Positions 49,469 to 58,436 of a stretch of DNA of 64,000 nt are shown here, in pieces. Made by a program: the position numbers and the translations under genes. The notes under the pieces were generated by a model, which was not told the origin of the DNA, searched no databases, and saw nothing but the letters and a program-made list of their open reading frames with translations. Source of the DNA: an uncultured Oscillospiraceae bacterium (GTDB lineage Bacteria; Bacillota; Clostridia; Oscillospirales; Oscillospiraceae). Each line of letters opens with the position of its first letter. Within the stretch, counting starts at the first letter, position 1. Location: the NCBI GenBank assembly GCA_900757655.1, contig CAAEOT010000050.1, positions 1-64,000 on the forward strand, given 5' to 3'.

Positions 49469-51234
49469 GCAACAAACCGTACAAAGGATTCGAGCCGAAG
49501 TGGGTGCTCACCCCCGCGCCGGCGGACAGCTACCGCTCCATTTTCCGCTGGGGCGATCCGAACTTCTTCAAATATCCGAAAGAGTCTCTGTACACGCTCA
49601 TGAAAGAGACGTTCAAAATGACGGACGACGATTTCAAGGCGTATTCCGACGACATCGGCTTTGACCCCGTCGACCTCTCCGACCACCCGGTGCAGCTCGC
49701 GCCCGAGCACATCGAGGCGCTCAAAAAGATCGTCGGCGAGCAGAATGTCTCCACCACGGACTATGACCGCCTGAGCGTGGCCTACGGCTTCACGGCCTAC
49801 GATATCCTGCGTCTGCGCCACAAGCGCGTTGACAGCGTACCCGACGTTGTGCTTTACCCCGAGACGACCGGGCAGGTCGAGCAGATCGTGGCCTACTCCA
49901 CCGAGCACCACATCCCGCTGTACGTCTACGGCGGCGGCAGCAGCGTCACCCGCGGCGTCGAGCCGGTCAAGGGCGGCATCTCGCTGGATATGCGCCGCAA
50001 CTTCAACAAGGTCATCAGCTTCAACGAGATCGACCAGACCATCACCGTGCAGGCCGGTATGTCCGGCCCCGATCTGGAAAAGACGCTCCAGAGCGCGCCG
50101 GAGCTCTTCGGCGCCAAGCGGCAGTACACCTGCGGCCACTTCCCGCAGTCGTTCGAGTATTCGAGCGTCGGCGGCTGGACGGTCACGCGCGGCGCGGGCC
50201 AGAACAGCACGTATTACGGAACCATTGCCGATATCGTCCTCAGCCAGAAGTACGCCACGCCCATCGGCACCATCCAGACCAGCCACTACTCCCGCGAGGC
50301 CACCGGCCCGAATCTGAACCAGATCATGATGGGCTCCGAGGGCACGTTCGGCGTGCTGACGGAGGTCACGCTGCGCATCTTCCGCTGGATGCCGCAGAAC
50401 CGCAAGCGTTTCTCCTACATCTTCAAGACGTGGGACGCGGCCATGAAGGCCGCCCGCGAGATGATGCAGTGCGAGTGCGGCTACTCGTCCGTGTTCCGCC
50501 TGTCCGACCCGGAGGAGACCAACCTCATGCTCAAGCTCTACAACGTCGATGAGACGCCGCTGCAGCCGCTGCTCGACAAGTTCGGCTACAAGGACATGGA
50601 GCGCTGCCTCTTCCTCGGCTTTACCGACGGCGAGAAGGGCTACAGCCGCAACGTCGCGCGCAACATCGCGAAAATTGCGCTCAAACACGGCGGCATGCCG
50701 CTGACCGGCTACGTCACCCGCAGCTGGGAAAAGGGCCGCTTCAACGACCCCTATCTGCGCGACACGCTCATGGACTTCGGCATCACGACCGACACGCTCG
50801 AGTGCACGGTCAACTGGTCGAACATGGAGCAGGTGCACGCCGACGTGCGCAAGATCTGCCACGCGCTGCCGAACACCGTCGTCACGACGCATATGTCGCA
50901 CTGCTATCCGCAGGGCGCGAACCTGTATTTCATCTTCCTCACCCGCATGCAGGATGAGGATGCCTTCAAGGCCTACCACACCACGATCCTCGACGCGATC
51001 CAGCGCTCCGGCGCGGCCGTGAGCCACCACCACGGCATCGGCAAGATGTTCGCGCCCTGGCTCGAAGGCTACATCGGCGAGAAGGAATACGGCGTGTTCC
51101 GCGTGCTCAAGGACTACTTTGACCCCGACTACAACATGAACCCGGGCGGCACGATCGGCCTGGATCTCAAGCCGGAGGAGAAGAAGTTCCTGCGCGAGTA
51201 CACCGACTATCTCGAGCAGCCGAAGTTCGACTGA
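49465..51234 (+). CDS. FAD-binding oxidase, alkyldihydroxyacetonephosphate synthase (AGPS)/GlcD-like
   Basis: A 589-residue PCMH-type flavoprotein. FAD site: VLYPETTGQVEQIVAYSTEH, then YGGGSSVTRGVEPVKGGI at about residue 155, and SVGGWTVTRGAGQNSTYYG near 240. The second half has GSEGTFGVLTEVTLRIF and VSHHHGIGKMFAPWLEGY near 515, the His triplet of AGPS. It is longer at the N-terminus than GlcD or D-lactate dehydrogenase, as AGPS is. AGPS makes the ether bond from acyl-DHAP. The neighbourhood has no acyl-DHAP enzyme, so either an ether-like reaction or a 2-hydroxyacid/polyol phosphate oxidation is possible. Confidence 0.8.
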   Translation: MSNKPYKGFEPKWVLTPAPADSYRSIFRWGDPNFFKYPKESLYTLMKETFKMTDDDFKAYSDDIGFDPVDLSDHPVQLAPEHIEALKKIVGEQNVSTTDYDRLSVAYGFTAYDILRLRHKRVDSVPDVVLYPETTGQVEQIVAYSTEHHIPLYVYGGGSSVTRGVEPVKGGISLDMRRNFNKVISFNEIDQTITVQAGMSGPDLEKTLQSAPELFGAKRQYTCGHFPQSFEYSSVGGWTVTRGAGQNSTYYGTIADIVLSQKYATPIGTIQTSHYSREATGPNLNQIMMGSEGTFGVLTEVTLRIFRWMPQNRKRFSYIFKTWDAAMKAAREMMQCECGYSSVFRLSDPEETNLMLKLYNVDETPLQPLLDKFGYKDMERCLFLGFTDGEKGYSRNVARNIAKIALKHGGMPLTGYVTRSWEKGRFNDPYLRDTLMDFGITTDTLECTVNWSNMEQVHADVRKICHALPNTVVTTHMSHCYPQGANLYFIFLTRMQDEDAFKAYHTTILDAIQRSGAAVSHHHGIGKMFAPWLEGYIGEKEYGVFRVLKDYFDPDYNMNPGGTIGLDLKPEEKKFLREYTDYLEQPKFD

Positions 51235-51365
51235 GTTTTTGCCATCACCCGGCAGCGGTTTGGATGCCCGCCGCCGGATCATCCGGCCGAGCGCCGGTGC
51301 TGCTGCGTACATTGCTTGTGCAGCAGGGGGGAGAACCGGGGCGGCCCAACGCCCCAAAAGGATGG

Positions 51366-51400
51366 AGCAGCCCGGCAGGAACCTGCCGGGCTGCTTTTTT
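51366..51400 (+). terminator. Terminator of the GlpA-like/FGGY operon
   Basis: AGCAGCCCGGCAGG and CCTGCCGGGCTGCT form a 14-bp stem followed by six T. Confidence 0.92.
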
Positions 51401-51404
51401 GCCT

Positions 51405-51545
51405 ATGTAGAAGGGGAAGGTGACGCGAAGCCGTAAGGCAATGCCTTCTCCTCGAGGGGAAGGTGCCGAACATCGTGGGGCGGATGAGGCGGAAAGGTCG
51501 TGGGTTTCTCCAGTGGCACCGGAAATGCGCCGCGCATCCAAAGCC
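51405..51545. repeat. Degenerate interspersed repeat (CCTTCTCCTCGAGGGGAAGG type)
   Basis: The core at 51444-51463 is a 20-base near-palindrome, CCTTCTCCTCGAGGGGAAGG, with GGGGAAGGTG arms and a GGATGAGG stretch after it. From memory this is a widespread interspersed repeat type in gut Oscillospiraceae. No gene fits in 51235-51549. Confidence 0.5.
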
Positions 51546-51549
51546 CACC

Positions 51550-52146
51550 TCATCCGTCGCGGCGGAACGTGCCTTCGGCGTACGCATACACCGCGCAGCC
51601 GAGCGCGTCCGCGTCGGATGCATCGTGCGTGGCGAGCACGAGGGTTTTCTCCCGCGCCGCGTCCGCGATCAGCGCGGTGACGCGCGCGCGCAGCGCCGCA
51701 TCCAGAGCGCGAAACGGCTCGTCGAGCAGCAGCACCGGCGCGTCATACGCAAGTGCCCGCGCGATGGCCACGCGCTGCTGCATGCCGCCGGAGAGCGCCG
51801 CGGGGTACTGATCGCGCGCATCCGCCAGCTCCAGCCGCTCCAGCCATATCAGCGCTTGCGGCATGGTCTGCGCCCGGTCGGAGAGCACGGCGTTGACGTT
51901 TTCCGCCGCCGTGCGCCATGGCAGCAGCCGCGGCTCCTGAAAGACACAGGCCATGCGCCCGGGCTCCACGCGCACGGTGCCGGAGTTCGGAGCCTGCAGC
52001 CCGGCGAGTACGCGCAGCAGCGTTGTCTTGCCGCAGCCGGACGGGCCCATGAGCGCGATGTGCCCGCCGTCGGGCACAGTGAGGGTCACATCCCGCAGGA
52101 CGGTGCGGCCGTCATACGTCACGGTGAGGTCACGCGCCTCGATCAT
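51550..52146 (-). CDS. ABC transporter ATPase (nitrate/sulfonate/taurine type)
   Basis: A 198-residue ABC ATPase, short for the group: Walker A GPSGCGKTTLL near residue 35, CVFQEPRLLPWRTAAENV (the Q-loop and a segment typical of SsuB/TauB), signature LSGGMQQRVAIARAL, Walker B VLLLDEPF and HDASDADALG. The C-terminus is about 40 residues shorter than SsuB. It drives the permease and binding protein encoded upstream in the same leftward operon. Confidence 0.88.
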   Translation of the reverse strand: MIEARDLTVTYDGRTVLRDVTLTVPDGGHIALMGPSGCGKTTLLRVLAGLQAPNSGTVRVEPGRMACVFQEPRLLPWRTAAENVNAVLSDRAQTMPQALIWLERLELADARDQYPAALSGGMQQRVAIARALAYDAPVLLLDEPFRALDAALRARVTALIADAAREKTLVLATHDASDADALGCAVYAYAEGTFRRDG

Positions 52147-52889
52147 GTGCCGCCGCCTCCTTTCCCGCGCGGCGTGAGCGCGCGCAGCACCAGCCGCTCG
52201 AGCCCGACGCTGAGCAGGATGACCGCGAGCGTCCAGGCGAAGAGGTCGGTGGTCTGCAGATAGAGTTTCGATTCATAAATCATGCGGCCGATGGCGCTGT
52301 GCGGCACGGTGAGCACCTCGGCGGCGATGCCGGCCTTCCAGCCGAAGCCGAGGCCGGAGCGCAGCGCGGCCAGAAAGTGCGGCCGCACGCCCGGCACATA
52401 GACCCGCCGCAGGACGCGCCCGCGCGGCCAGCCGTACACCCGCGCGAGCTCGAGCAGCGCGGGATCGGCCGAGCGGATGCCGGTGCAGACATTGCTCCAC
52501 ACGACGGGCAGCACCATGAGCAGCGCGATAAACACCGGCAGCCAGTCGCGCGCGATCCAGATGAGCGCGAGCACGACAAACGACGCCACCGGCGTGGACT
52601 TGACGACCGTCATGAGCGGGCACAGCAGCGCATCGGCTGTCTTTGACGCCGTGCAGGCGACGGCCAGCGCCACGCCGAGCACGACCGCGCCCAGCACGCC
52701 GAGCAGCACGCGGCCGATGGACACGGCCGTGATGCGCCAGAATGCTCCGGTCGCGGCGAGCTCGCACAGTCTGCGCACGACGACCCACGGCGCGGGCAGC
52801 AGCAGCTCCCGGTGCACGAGCAGCGCCAGCGCCGCCCACACAGTAAGCCAGAACGCGAGCGTCAACGCGCCGCGGGCAAAGCGCTTCAT
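52143..52889 (-). CDS. ABC transporter permease (SsuC/TauC-like)
   Basis: A 248-residue BPD permease with about six hydrophobic segments. The EAA loop is ELARVYGWPRGRVLRRVYVP near residue 150. Overlaps the ATPase by four bases and the binding protein by four bases, so the three are coupled. Confidence 0.87.
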   Translation of the reverse strand: MKRFARGALTLAFWLTVWAALALLVHRELLLPAPWVVVRRLCELAATGAFWRITAVSIGRVLLGVLGAVVLGVALAVACTASKTADALLCPLMTVVKSTPVASFVVLALIWIARDWLPVFIALLMVLPVVWSNVCTGIRSADPALLELARVYGWPRGRVLRRVYVPGVRPHFLAALRSGLGFGWKAGIAAEVLTVPHSAIGRMIYESKLYLQTTDLFAWTLAVILLSVGLERLVLRALTPRGKGGGGT

Positions 52890-53884
52890 TTCAGCACGCA
52901 GTAGAAGTCATCCTCCGGCACGCTGCCGCCGATGCTCTGCGGGGCGACGGTGCTCAGCGCGGTGAGAAACTCCGTCAGCGGCGCCTGCATATCCGCGCCG
53001 GACACGAAGCAGACGTTGCAGTTCGGGATGGCCTTGGCGGCCACGGCGGCCTTGGCGAAGATGCCGGCATCCTGGATCATCTGGCCGGCCTGCTCGGGTT
53101 CGGCCGTCAGGTACTCGATGGACGCCTGATACTCGCCCAGGAAGGCCTTGACCTCGTTCGGGTGAGCGTCTGCAAACGCCTTGCGCACGACGACGCAGCC
53201 CTGCACGAGGCTGCCGGCCGGGGCGACCTTGTCCCACTCGGCGGTCAGGTCGAGCGCGGCGGTGAGGTCCGGGTTGGCCGCGCGGGCGATGGTGACCATC
53301 GGCTCCGGCAGCACGGCGATGTGTACCTCGCCGGAGGCGAGCGCCGTGTTGAGCTCGGCCGGCTGGGCATAGGTGTTGTCGATGGTGATGTCCGTGCCGA
53401 CGGTCAGACCATTTTTCTCGCACAGGTACTGGAAGATGAACGTCGGGTTCTGCACGGGGACATAGACGTTCTTGCCGCGCAGGTCGGCAAAGGACGTGAT
53501 GCTCTCCGTGCCGTCGGTCACGACATAGAGCACGCCGCGCGTATTGAGCGCGAGCACCTGCACGGTGCCGTCGGTCTTGTTGTAGAGCGCGGCGGCGGCG
53601 TTCGTCGGCAGGGCGGCGATGTCGGCCGTGCCGTTGACGAGCGCGGCGGTGGCGTTGCTCGGGTCGGTCTCGACGGTGAAGTTGTAGTTCAGGGCGGCGG
53701 TGCCGGCCTTGCTGTCGGCCATGAGCTTGGCCATGCCGAAGCCGGTCGTGCCATTGAGCGAGACGACGTTGACGGTCAGGTCCTTGTCGACGGCGGCGGT
53801 GTCGTCCTTCTGACCGCAGGCGGCGAGGGCGAGCACCATCAGGACGGCCAGCAGCAGAGCCGTGCATTTGCGCAGATGTTTCAT
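52886..53884 (-). CDS. ABC transporter substrate-binding lipoprotein
   Basis: A 332-residue protein with a lipoprotein signal (KHLRKCTALLLAVLMVLA, then LAAC at residues 18-21 approximately). The body is of the NMT1/SsuA-type periplasmic binding family: NGTTGFGMAKLMADSK, TADIAALPTNAAAALYNK, and DLRGKNVYVPVQNPTFIFQYL. ATG at 53884 follows AAGGAG. Cargo unknown; such systems bring in sulfonates, thiamine precursors, guanidines or others. The leader contains a terminator (53928-53954), so expression may be attenuated. Confidence 0.87.
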   Translation of the reverse strand: MKHLRKCTALLLAVLMVLALAACGQKDDTAAVDKDLTVNVVSLNGTTGFGMAKLMADSKAGTAALNYNFTVETDPSNATAALVNGTADIAALPTNAAAALYNKTDGTVQVLALNTRGVLYVVTDGTESITSFADLRGKNVYVPVQNPTFIFQYLCEKNGLTVGTDITIDNTYAQPAELNTALASGEVHIAVLPEPMVTIARAANPDLTAALDLTAEWDKVAPAGSLVQGCVVVRKAFADAHPNEVKAFLGEYQASIEYLTAEPEQAGQMIQDAGIFAKAAVAAKAIPNCNVCFVSGADMQAPLTEFLTALSTVAPQSIGGSVPEDDFYCVLK

Positions 53885-54083
53885 AGCAGATCTCTCCTTT
53901 TCATGATTGCCGGCCGCACGAAGAGACAAAAAATGCCATGCCCGGAAGGCATGGCGGTGCAGCAGTGCACGCACGCAGCCTTCCACCTCATGGGCGATTC
54001 GGTGTCAGATTCGGTGCGGGATCGGCGGCGGCCGGGCCGGAAGCACAGCTTGCGGCGCGGGCGCATAGTTTGCTACAATTATG
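53885..54083 (-). promoter_or_regulatory. Promoter and attenuator-containing leader of the ABC importer operon
   Basis: On the minus strand TTGACA (54106-54101), a 17-base spacer and CATAAT (54083-54078) start a leader of about 190 bases. It ends in GCCATGCC-TTCC-GGGCATGGC with six T (53954-53928), an intrinsic terminator before the ribosome site. Something in the leader must allow read-through. I could not match it to a known riboswitch. Confidence 0.55.
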
Positions 54084-54159
54084 CCATGGGAACGCAGACG
54101 TGTCAAGCATTTGCGGCGGTTTTTCCCAAAGATGCACAGTGGTTGAAAAGTGGAACATA

Positions 54160-54177
54160 TTGTGAAAAATTCTCGCA
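54160..54177. promoter_or_regulatory. Possible Rex half-site
   Basis: TTGTGAAAAATTCTCGCA has one arm (TTGTGAA) identical to the Rex consensus TTGTGAA-N4-TTCACAA and a poor second arm. It lies between the ABC and hydrogenase promoters. Rex (NADH sensor) control of hydrogenase is common in Clostridia, but this match is weak. Confidence 0.3.
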
Positions 54178-54209
54178 GCTTGTCGTTATCAAAACGACGG
54201 GTCTGGGCA

Positions 54210-54238
54210 TTGAAAAATTTTCATAGATATTGTATGAT
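54210..54238 (+). promoter_or_regulatory. Promoter of the hydrogenase operon
   Basis: TTGAAA (54210-54215), 17-base spacer, TATGAT (54233-54238), giving a leader of about 70 bases. A GGCCGG-N9-CCGGCC type stem (54260-54281) lies in the leader. Confidence 0.7.
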
Positions 54239-54313
54239 AGGGAGCAGGGAATCCTGCATCCGGCCGGAATAGGAGCCGGCCAGTGCAAATTTGTTGGAAA
54301 GGGAATCGAAATT

Positions 54314-54793
54314 ATGGAACAAATCGATTACAAGTTCATCGACCAGGTCCTCGCAGATCACGCCTGCGACGCCTCGCAGATCATTGCGATCATGCAGGAC
54401 GTGCAGGGAAAATACCGTTATCTGCCAAAAGACGCGCTGCGCTACATCGCCGACAAGGTGGGCATCAGCGAGTCGAAGATCTACGGCGTGGCGACGTTCT
54501 ATGAGAACTTCTCACTCGATGTGAAGGGCAAGTACGTGCTCAAGGTCTGCCGCGGCACGGCGTGCCACGTGCGCAAGTCCGGCAACGTCCTGCAGGCCCT
54601 CTATGACGCCACCGGCCTGAGCGAGAGCAAGCCGACCTCGGACGACGGCCTGTTCACCATCGAGATCGTGTCGTGCCTCGGCGCGTGCGGTCTGAGCCCG
54701 GTCGTCATGGTCAACGACACGGTGCACCCGGCCATGACCCCCGACAAGGCCGTGGATCTCATCGAGGAGCTGCGTGCAAAGGAGGGTGCGTAA
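54314..54793 (+). CDS. NuoE/HydC-like [2Fe-2S] subunit of [FeFe] hydrogenase
   Basis: A 159-residue thioredoxin-like [2Fe-2S] protein with the NuoE ligands: CRGTACHV near residue 84 and CLGACGLSPV near 125. This is the small subunit (HydC/HndA) of trimeric bifurcating or NAD-dependent hydrogenases. The ATG at 54314 gives the family length; the frame is open upstream without a site. The stop overlaps the next ATG (TAATG). Confidence 0.92.
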   Translation: MEQIDYKFIDQVLADHACDASQIIAIMQDVQGKYRYLPKDALRYIADKVGISESKIYGVATFYENFSLDVKGKYVLKVCRGTACHVRKSGNVLQALYDATGLSESKPTSDDGLFTIEIVSCLGACGLSPVVMVNDTVHPAMTPDKAVDLIEELRAKEGA

Positions 54794-56676
54794 TGCGTCA
54801 GAGAATCGAATCCTTGGAGCAGTTCCGCGCCCTGCAGGCCGACTACATGGCCGCGCGCGACGCGGAAAAGCGCAAGATCCTTGTCTGCTGCGGCACGGGC
54901 TGTGTCGCCGGCGGCAACCTGAACGTGTATCATGAGCTCAAAAAGCGCATGGACGAGCTCGGCATCCCGTGCGAGGTGTCCCTGACCGAGCACCATGCCG
55001 ACGCCATCGGCCTGAAAAAGTCCGGCTGCCACGGCTTTTGCGAGATGGGCCCGCTGGTCCGCATCGAGCCGGAGGGCTGGCTGTACACGAAGTGCCAGGT
55101 CAGCGACGTGGAGGAGATCATCCAGAAGACCATCCTCGGCGGCGAGTTCATCGAGCGCCTGGGCTATCACCAGAACGGCGAGCTGTATGAGCGCCAGGAA
55201 GACATCCCGTTTTACAAAAAGCAGACCCGCCGCGTGCTCGAGCACTGCGGCCATATCGACGCGGAATCCATCGAAGAGTACCTGTCCATCGGCGGCTACG
55301 GCGCGCTGGCCAAGGCCCTGTTCGAGATGCAGCCGGACGAGATCGTCCAGGCCGTGAGCGATTCCGGTCTGCGCGGCCGCGGCGGCGCCGGCTTCCCGAC
55401 CGGGAAGAAATGGGCCCAGGTCGCGGCACACACCGAAGAGCCCGTCAAGTACATCGTCTGCAACGGCGACGAGGGCGACCCCGGCGCCTTCATGGACCGC
55501 TCCTGCATGGAGGGCGATCCGCACAAGGTCATCGAGGGCATGATTGTCGCAGGCGTGGCCACCGGCTCCACCGAGGGCTACATCTATGTCCGCGCCGAGT
55601 ACCCCATGGCCGTGCACCGGCTCACCGTCGCCATCGAGCAGGCCAAGGAGCTGGGCCTGCTGGGGGACAACATCCTCGGCAGCGGTTTCAACTTCCACAT
55701 GCACATCAACTGCGGCGCGGGCGCGTTCGTCTGCGGCGAGGGCTCGGCCATGACCGCGTCCATCGAGGGCAACCGCGGTATGCCGCGCACGAAGCCCCCG
55801 CGCTCCGTCGACAAGGGCCTGTACGGCAAGCCCACCTGCCTGAACAATGTCGAGACGTTTGCCAACGTGCCCGACATCATCAAAAAGGGCGCCGACTGGT
55901 TCAAGTCCGTCGGCACCGAGGGCAGCTCCGGCACGAAGGCCTTCGCCCTGACCGGCAACGTCGTCAACACCGGCCTGATCGAGGTGCCCATGGGCACGAC
56001 GATGCGCGAGGTCGTGTATGATATCGGCGGCGGCATCAAAAACGGTAAGGCGTTCAAGGCCGTGCAGATCGGCGGCCCGTCCGGCGGCTGCCTGACCGAG
56101 GCGCACATGGACCTGCCCATGGACTTTGACTCGCTCAAAAAGGCCGGTGCCATCATCGGCTCCGGCGGCCTCGTCGTCATGGACGAGGACACGTGCATGG
56201 TGTCCATCGCGCAGTTTTTCATGAACTTCATCTGCAACGAGTCGTGCGGCAAGTGCACCCCGTGCCGCGAGGGCACGACCCGTATGCTCGACATTCTCAC
56301 CCGGATCACCAAGGGCAACGGGAAGCCCGGTGACATTGAGGAGCTGCGCTCCCTCGCCAAGATGATCCAGAACTCCTCCCTGTGCGGTCTCGGCAAGACG
56401 GCGCCGAACCCCGTGCTGTCCACGCTCGCGAACTTCGAGGACGAATACCGCGAGCATATCTTCGACAAGAAGTGCCGCACCGGCAGCTGCCGCAGCCTGA
56501 CGACGTATGTCATCGACCCGGCAGTGTGCAAGGGCTGCACGAAGTGCGCGCGCAACTGCCCGGCCGGCGCCATCACCGGCGAGCTGAAAAAGCCGCACCA
56601 CATCGATCCGGAAAAATGCATCAAGTGCGGCGCCTGCAAGGCCGGCTGCCCGTTCGGTGCGATCAAGGAGGCGTGA
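54793..56676 (+). CDS. NuoF/HydB-like NADH-binding subunit of [FeFe] hydrogenase
   Basis: A 627-residue protein. The N-terminus is a thioredoxin-like [2Fe-2S] domain (VCCGTGCVAGG). The core is NuoF: SDSGLRGRGGAGFPTGKKW for FMN/NADH and CNGDEGDPGAFMDRS. The 4Fe-4S site is ESCGKCTPCREGT near residue 485, and the C-terminus carries two ferredoxin clusters (CKGCTKCARNCP; CIKCGACKAGCP). It takes or gives electrons to NADH and may bifurcate with ferredoxin. Coupled to the NuoE gene. Confidence 0.94.
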   Translation: MRQRIESLEQFRALQADYMAARDAEKRKILVCCGTGCVAGGNLNVYHELKKRMDELGIPCEVSLTEHHADAIGLKKSGCHGFCEMGPLVRIEPEGWLYTKCQVSDVEEIIQKTILGGEFIERLGYHQNGELYERQEDIPFYKKQTRRVLEHCGHIDAESIEEYLSIGGYGALAKALFEMQPDEIVQAVSDSGLRGRGGAGFPTGKKWAQVAAHTEEPVKYIVCNGDEGDPGAFMDRSCMEGDPHKVIEGMIVAGVATGSTEGYIYVRAEYPMAVHRLTVAIEQAKELGLLGDNILGSGFNFHMHINCGAGAFVCGEGSAMTASIEGNRGMPRTKPPRSVDKGLYGKPTCLNNVETFANVPDIIKKGADWFKSVGTEGSSGTKAFALTGNVVNTGLIEVPMGTTMREVVYDIGGGIKNGKAFKAVQIGGPSGGCLTEAHMDLPMDFDSLKKAGAIIGSGGLVVMDEDTCMVSIAQFFMNFICNESCGKCTPCREGTTRMLDILTRITKGNGKPGDIEELRSLAKMIQNSSLCGLGKTAPNPVLSTLANFEDEYREHIFDKKCRTGSCRSLTTYVIDPAVCKGCTKCARNCPAGAITGELKKPHHIDPEKCIKCGACKAGCPFGAIKEA

Positions 56677-56679
56677 ACC

Positions 56680-58374
56680 ATGGCTGAAAAGAAAATGATC
56701 ATCGACGGCGTGTCCTGCCCGTTCACGACCGAGCGCAACGTGCTCGAGGTCGCCCGCAACAACGGCATCGACATCCCCTCGCTTTGCTACTGTGAAAATC
56801 TGTCCATCTACGGCGGCTGCCGCCTGTGCCTCGTCGAGAACGACCGCGGCAAGATGGACGCGGCCTGCTCCATGCAGCCGCGCGACGGTATGGTCGTCAA
56901 CACCCACACGAAACAGGTGCTCGACAGCCGCCGCACCACGCTGCAGCTGCTCATGAGCAGCCACCGGGCCGACTGCCTGACCTGCGACCAGAGCGGCCGC
57001 TGCAAGCTGCAGGAGTACGCCCGCCGCTACCATGTGGACGCGCACCGCTTCGAGCCCAACACCTACTGCACCGAGCCGATGGATCTCTCCTCGCCGAGCA
57101 TCGTGCGCGATCCGAGCAAGTGCATCCTCTGCGGACTGTGCGTGCGCACCTGCGCCGAGATCCAGAACATCGGCGCGGTCGATTTCAGCGGCCGCGGCAA
57201 GAAGGCGCACATCTCCGCCGACTTCGGCAAGACGCTCAGGGACACCGACTGCGTCGGCTGCGGCCAGTGCGCGTCCGTGTGCCCGACGGGTGCGATCACC
57301 ATCCGCAACGAGACCGAAAAGTTCTGGTCGATGCTGCAGGATCAGACCCGCAAGGTCGTCGTGCAGTACGCGCCCAGCGTGCGTGTCGGCATGGCCGAGC
57401 GCTTCGGTCTGCCCGCTAATGAGCCCTGCACCGGCAAGCTCGTCGCCGCGCTGCGCCGCCTCGGCGCCGACGTGGTGTACGACACGAACCTCACGGCCGA
57501 CCTCACGATCATGGAGGAGTCGGCGGAGTTCCTCGAGAAGGTCAAGACCGGCGCGAAGCTGCCGATGTTCACCTCCTGCTGCCCCGGCTGGATCCAGCAC
57601 GTGGAGCACCGCCACCCGCACCTCATGCCCCAGGTGAGCACCTGCGGCAGCCCGATGGCGATGTTCGGCTCGCTCATCCGCAAGCAGTTCGCGGGCGAGA
57701 ACGTCTACTCCGTCGCCATCATGCCCTGCACCGGCAAGAAGTTCGAGGCCGCGCGCCCCGAGCTTGAGAAGGACGGCGAGCGGCTCATCGATCTTGTCAT
57801 CACGACGAGCGAGCTGTGCGACATGATCGAGGAAGCCGGCATCAACTTCGCCGCCCTCCCGGACGAGGAGCCCGACGCTCCGCTCGGCGACTACACCGGC
57901 GCCGGCGTCATCTTCGGCGTGACCGGCGGCGTGACCGAGGCCGTCATCCGCCGCGTGCTCGACGACGCCAGCCCCAACACCCTGCAGACCATTGCCGAGT
58001 GCGGCGTGCGCGGGCTCGAGGGCATCAAGGCGTTCACCGTCACGGCCGGTGACCTGACCATCCGCATCGCGGTGGCGAATGGCCTGGCCAATGCTGACCG
58101 GCTCATTGCCAAGGTCGAGTCCGGCGAGGAGCAGTTCGACTTCATCGAGGTCATGGCCTGCCCGAACGGCTGCATCGGCGGCGGCGGCCAGCCCCCCGCC
58201 TGCAACAAGCGCAAGGCCGAGCGCGCCGAGGCCATCTTCAAGGCCGACGAAGCCTGCGCCCTGCGCATCCCGCAGCAGAACCCCGACCTGGGCTATGTCT
58301 ACGACAACCTGCTCCAGGGCCGCGCCCACGAGCTGCTGCACATCCACTACCCGGCCCACGGCCAGCACGGCTGA
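56680..58374 (+). CDS. hydA: [FeFe] hydrogenase catalytic subunit (group A)
   Basis: A 564-residue enzyme. The N-terminal [2Fe-2S] domain (CYCENLSIYGGCRLC) is followed by a His-Cys3 cluster (HRADCLTCDQSGRC) and two ferredoxin clusters (CILCGLCVRTC, CVGCGQCASVC). The H-cluster motifs are complete: TSCCPGW at 298-304, MPCTGKKFE at 348, and EVMACPNGCIGGGGQP at about 490. L1 keeps the proton-relay Cys. With NuoE/NuoF partners it would reoxidise NADH and ferredoxin with release of hydrogen, usual in gut fermenters. A strong terminator follows. Confidence 0.96.
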   Translation: MAEKKMIIDGVSCPFTTERNVLEVARNNGIDIPSLCYCENLSIYGGCRLCLVENDRGKMDAACSMQPRDGMVVNTHTKQVLDSRRTTLQLLMSSHRADCLTCDQSGRCKLQEYARRYHVDAHRFEPNTYCTEPMDLSSPSIVRDPSKCILCGLCVRTCAEIQNIGAVDFSGRGKKAHISADFGKTLRDTDCVGCGQCASVCPTGAITIRNETEKFWSMLQDQTRKVVVQYAPSVRVGMAERFGLPANEPCTGKLVAALRRLGADVVYDTNLTADLTIMEESAEFLEKVKTGAKLPMFTSCCPGWIQHVEHRHPHLMPQVSTCGSPMAMFGSLIRKQFAGENVYSVAIMPCTGKKFEAARPELEKDGERLIDLVITTSELCDMIEEAGINFAALPDEEPDAPLGDYTGAGVIFGVTGGVTEAVIRRVLDDASPNTLQTIAECGVRGLEGIKAFTVTAGDLTIRIAVANGLANADRLIAKVESGEEQFDFIEVMACPNGCIGGGGQPPACNKRKAERAEAIFKADEACALRIPQQNPDLGYVYDNLLQGRAHELLHIHYPAHGQHG

Positions 58375-58401
58375 GCCGCCGGAAACCCCGCAGAACACGA
58401 A

Positions 58402-58436
58402 ACGTGCATGGAAGAACCCTTCCATGCACGTTTTTT
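58402..58436 (+). terminator. Terminator of the hydrogenase operon
   Basis: CGTGCATGGAAG and CTTCCATGCACG stem followed by six T. Confidence 0.92.

Noticed and set aside
53885..54083. TPP, cobalamin or guanidine-I riboswitch in the ABC importer leader
   Set aside because: The conserved core strings of these classes could not be found by eye on the minus strand.
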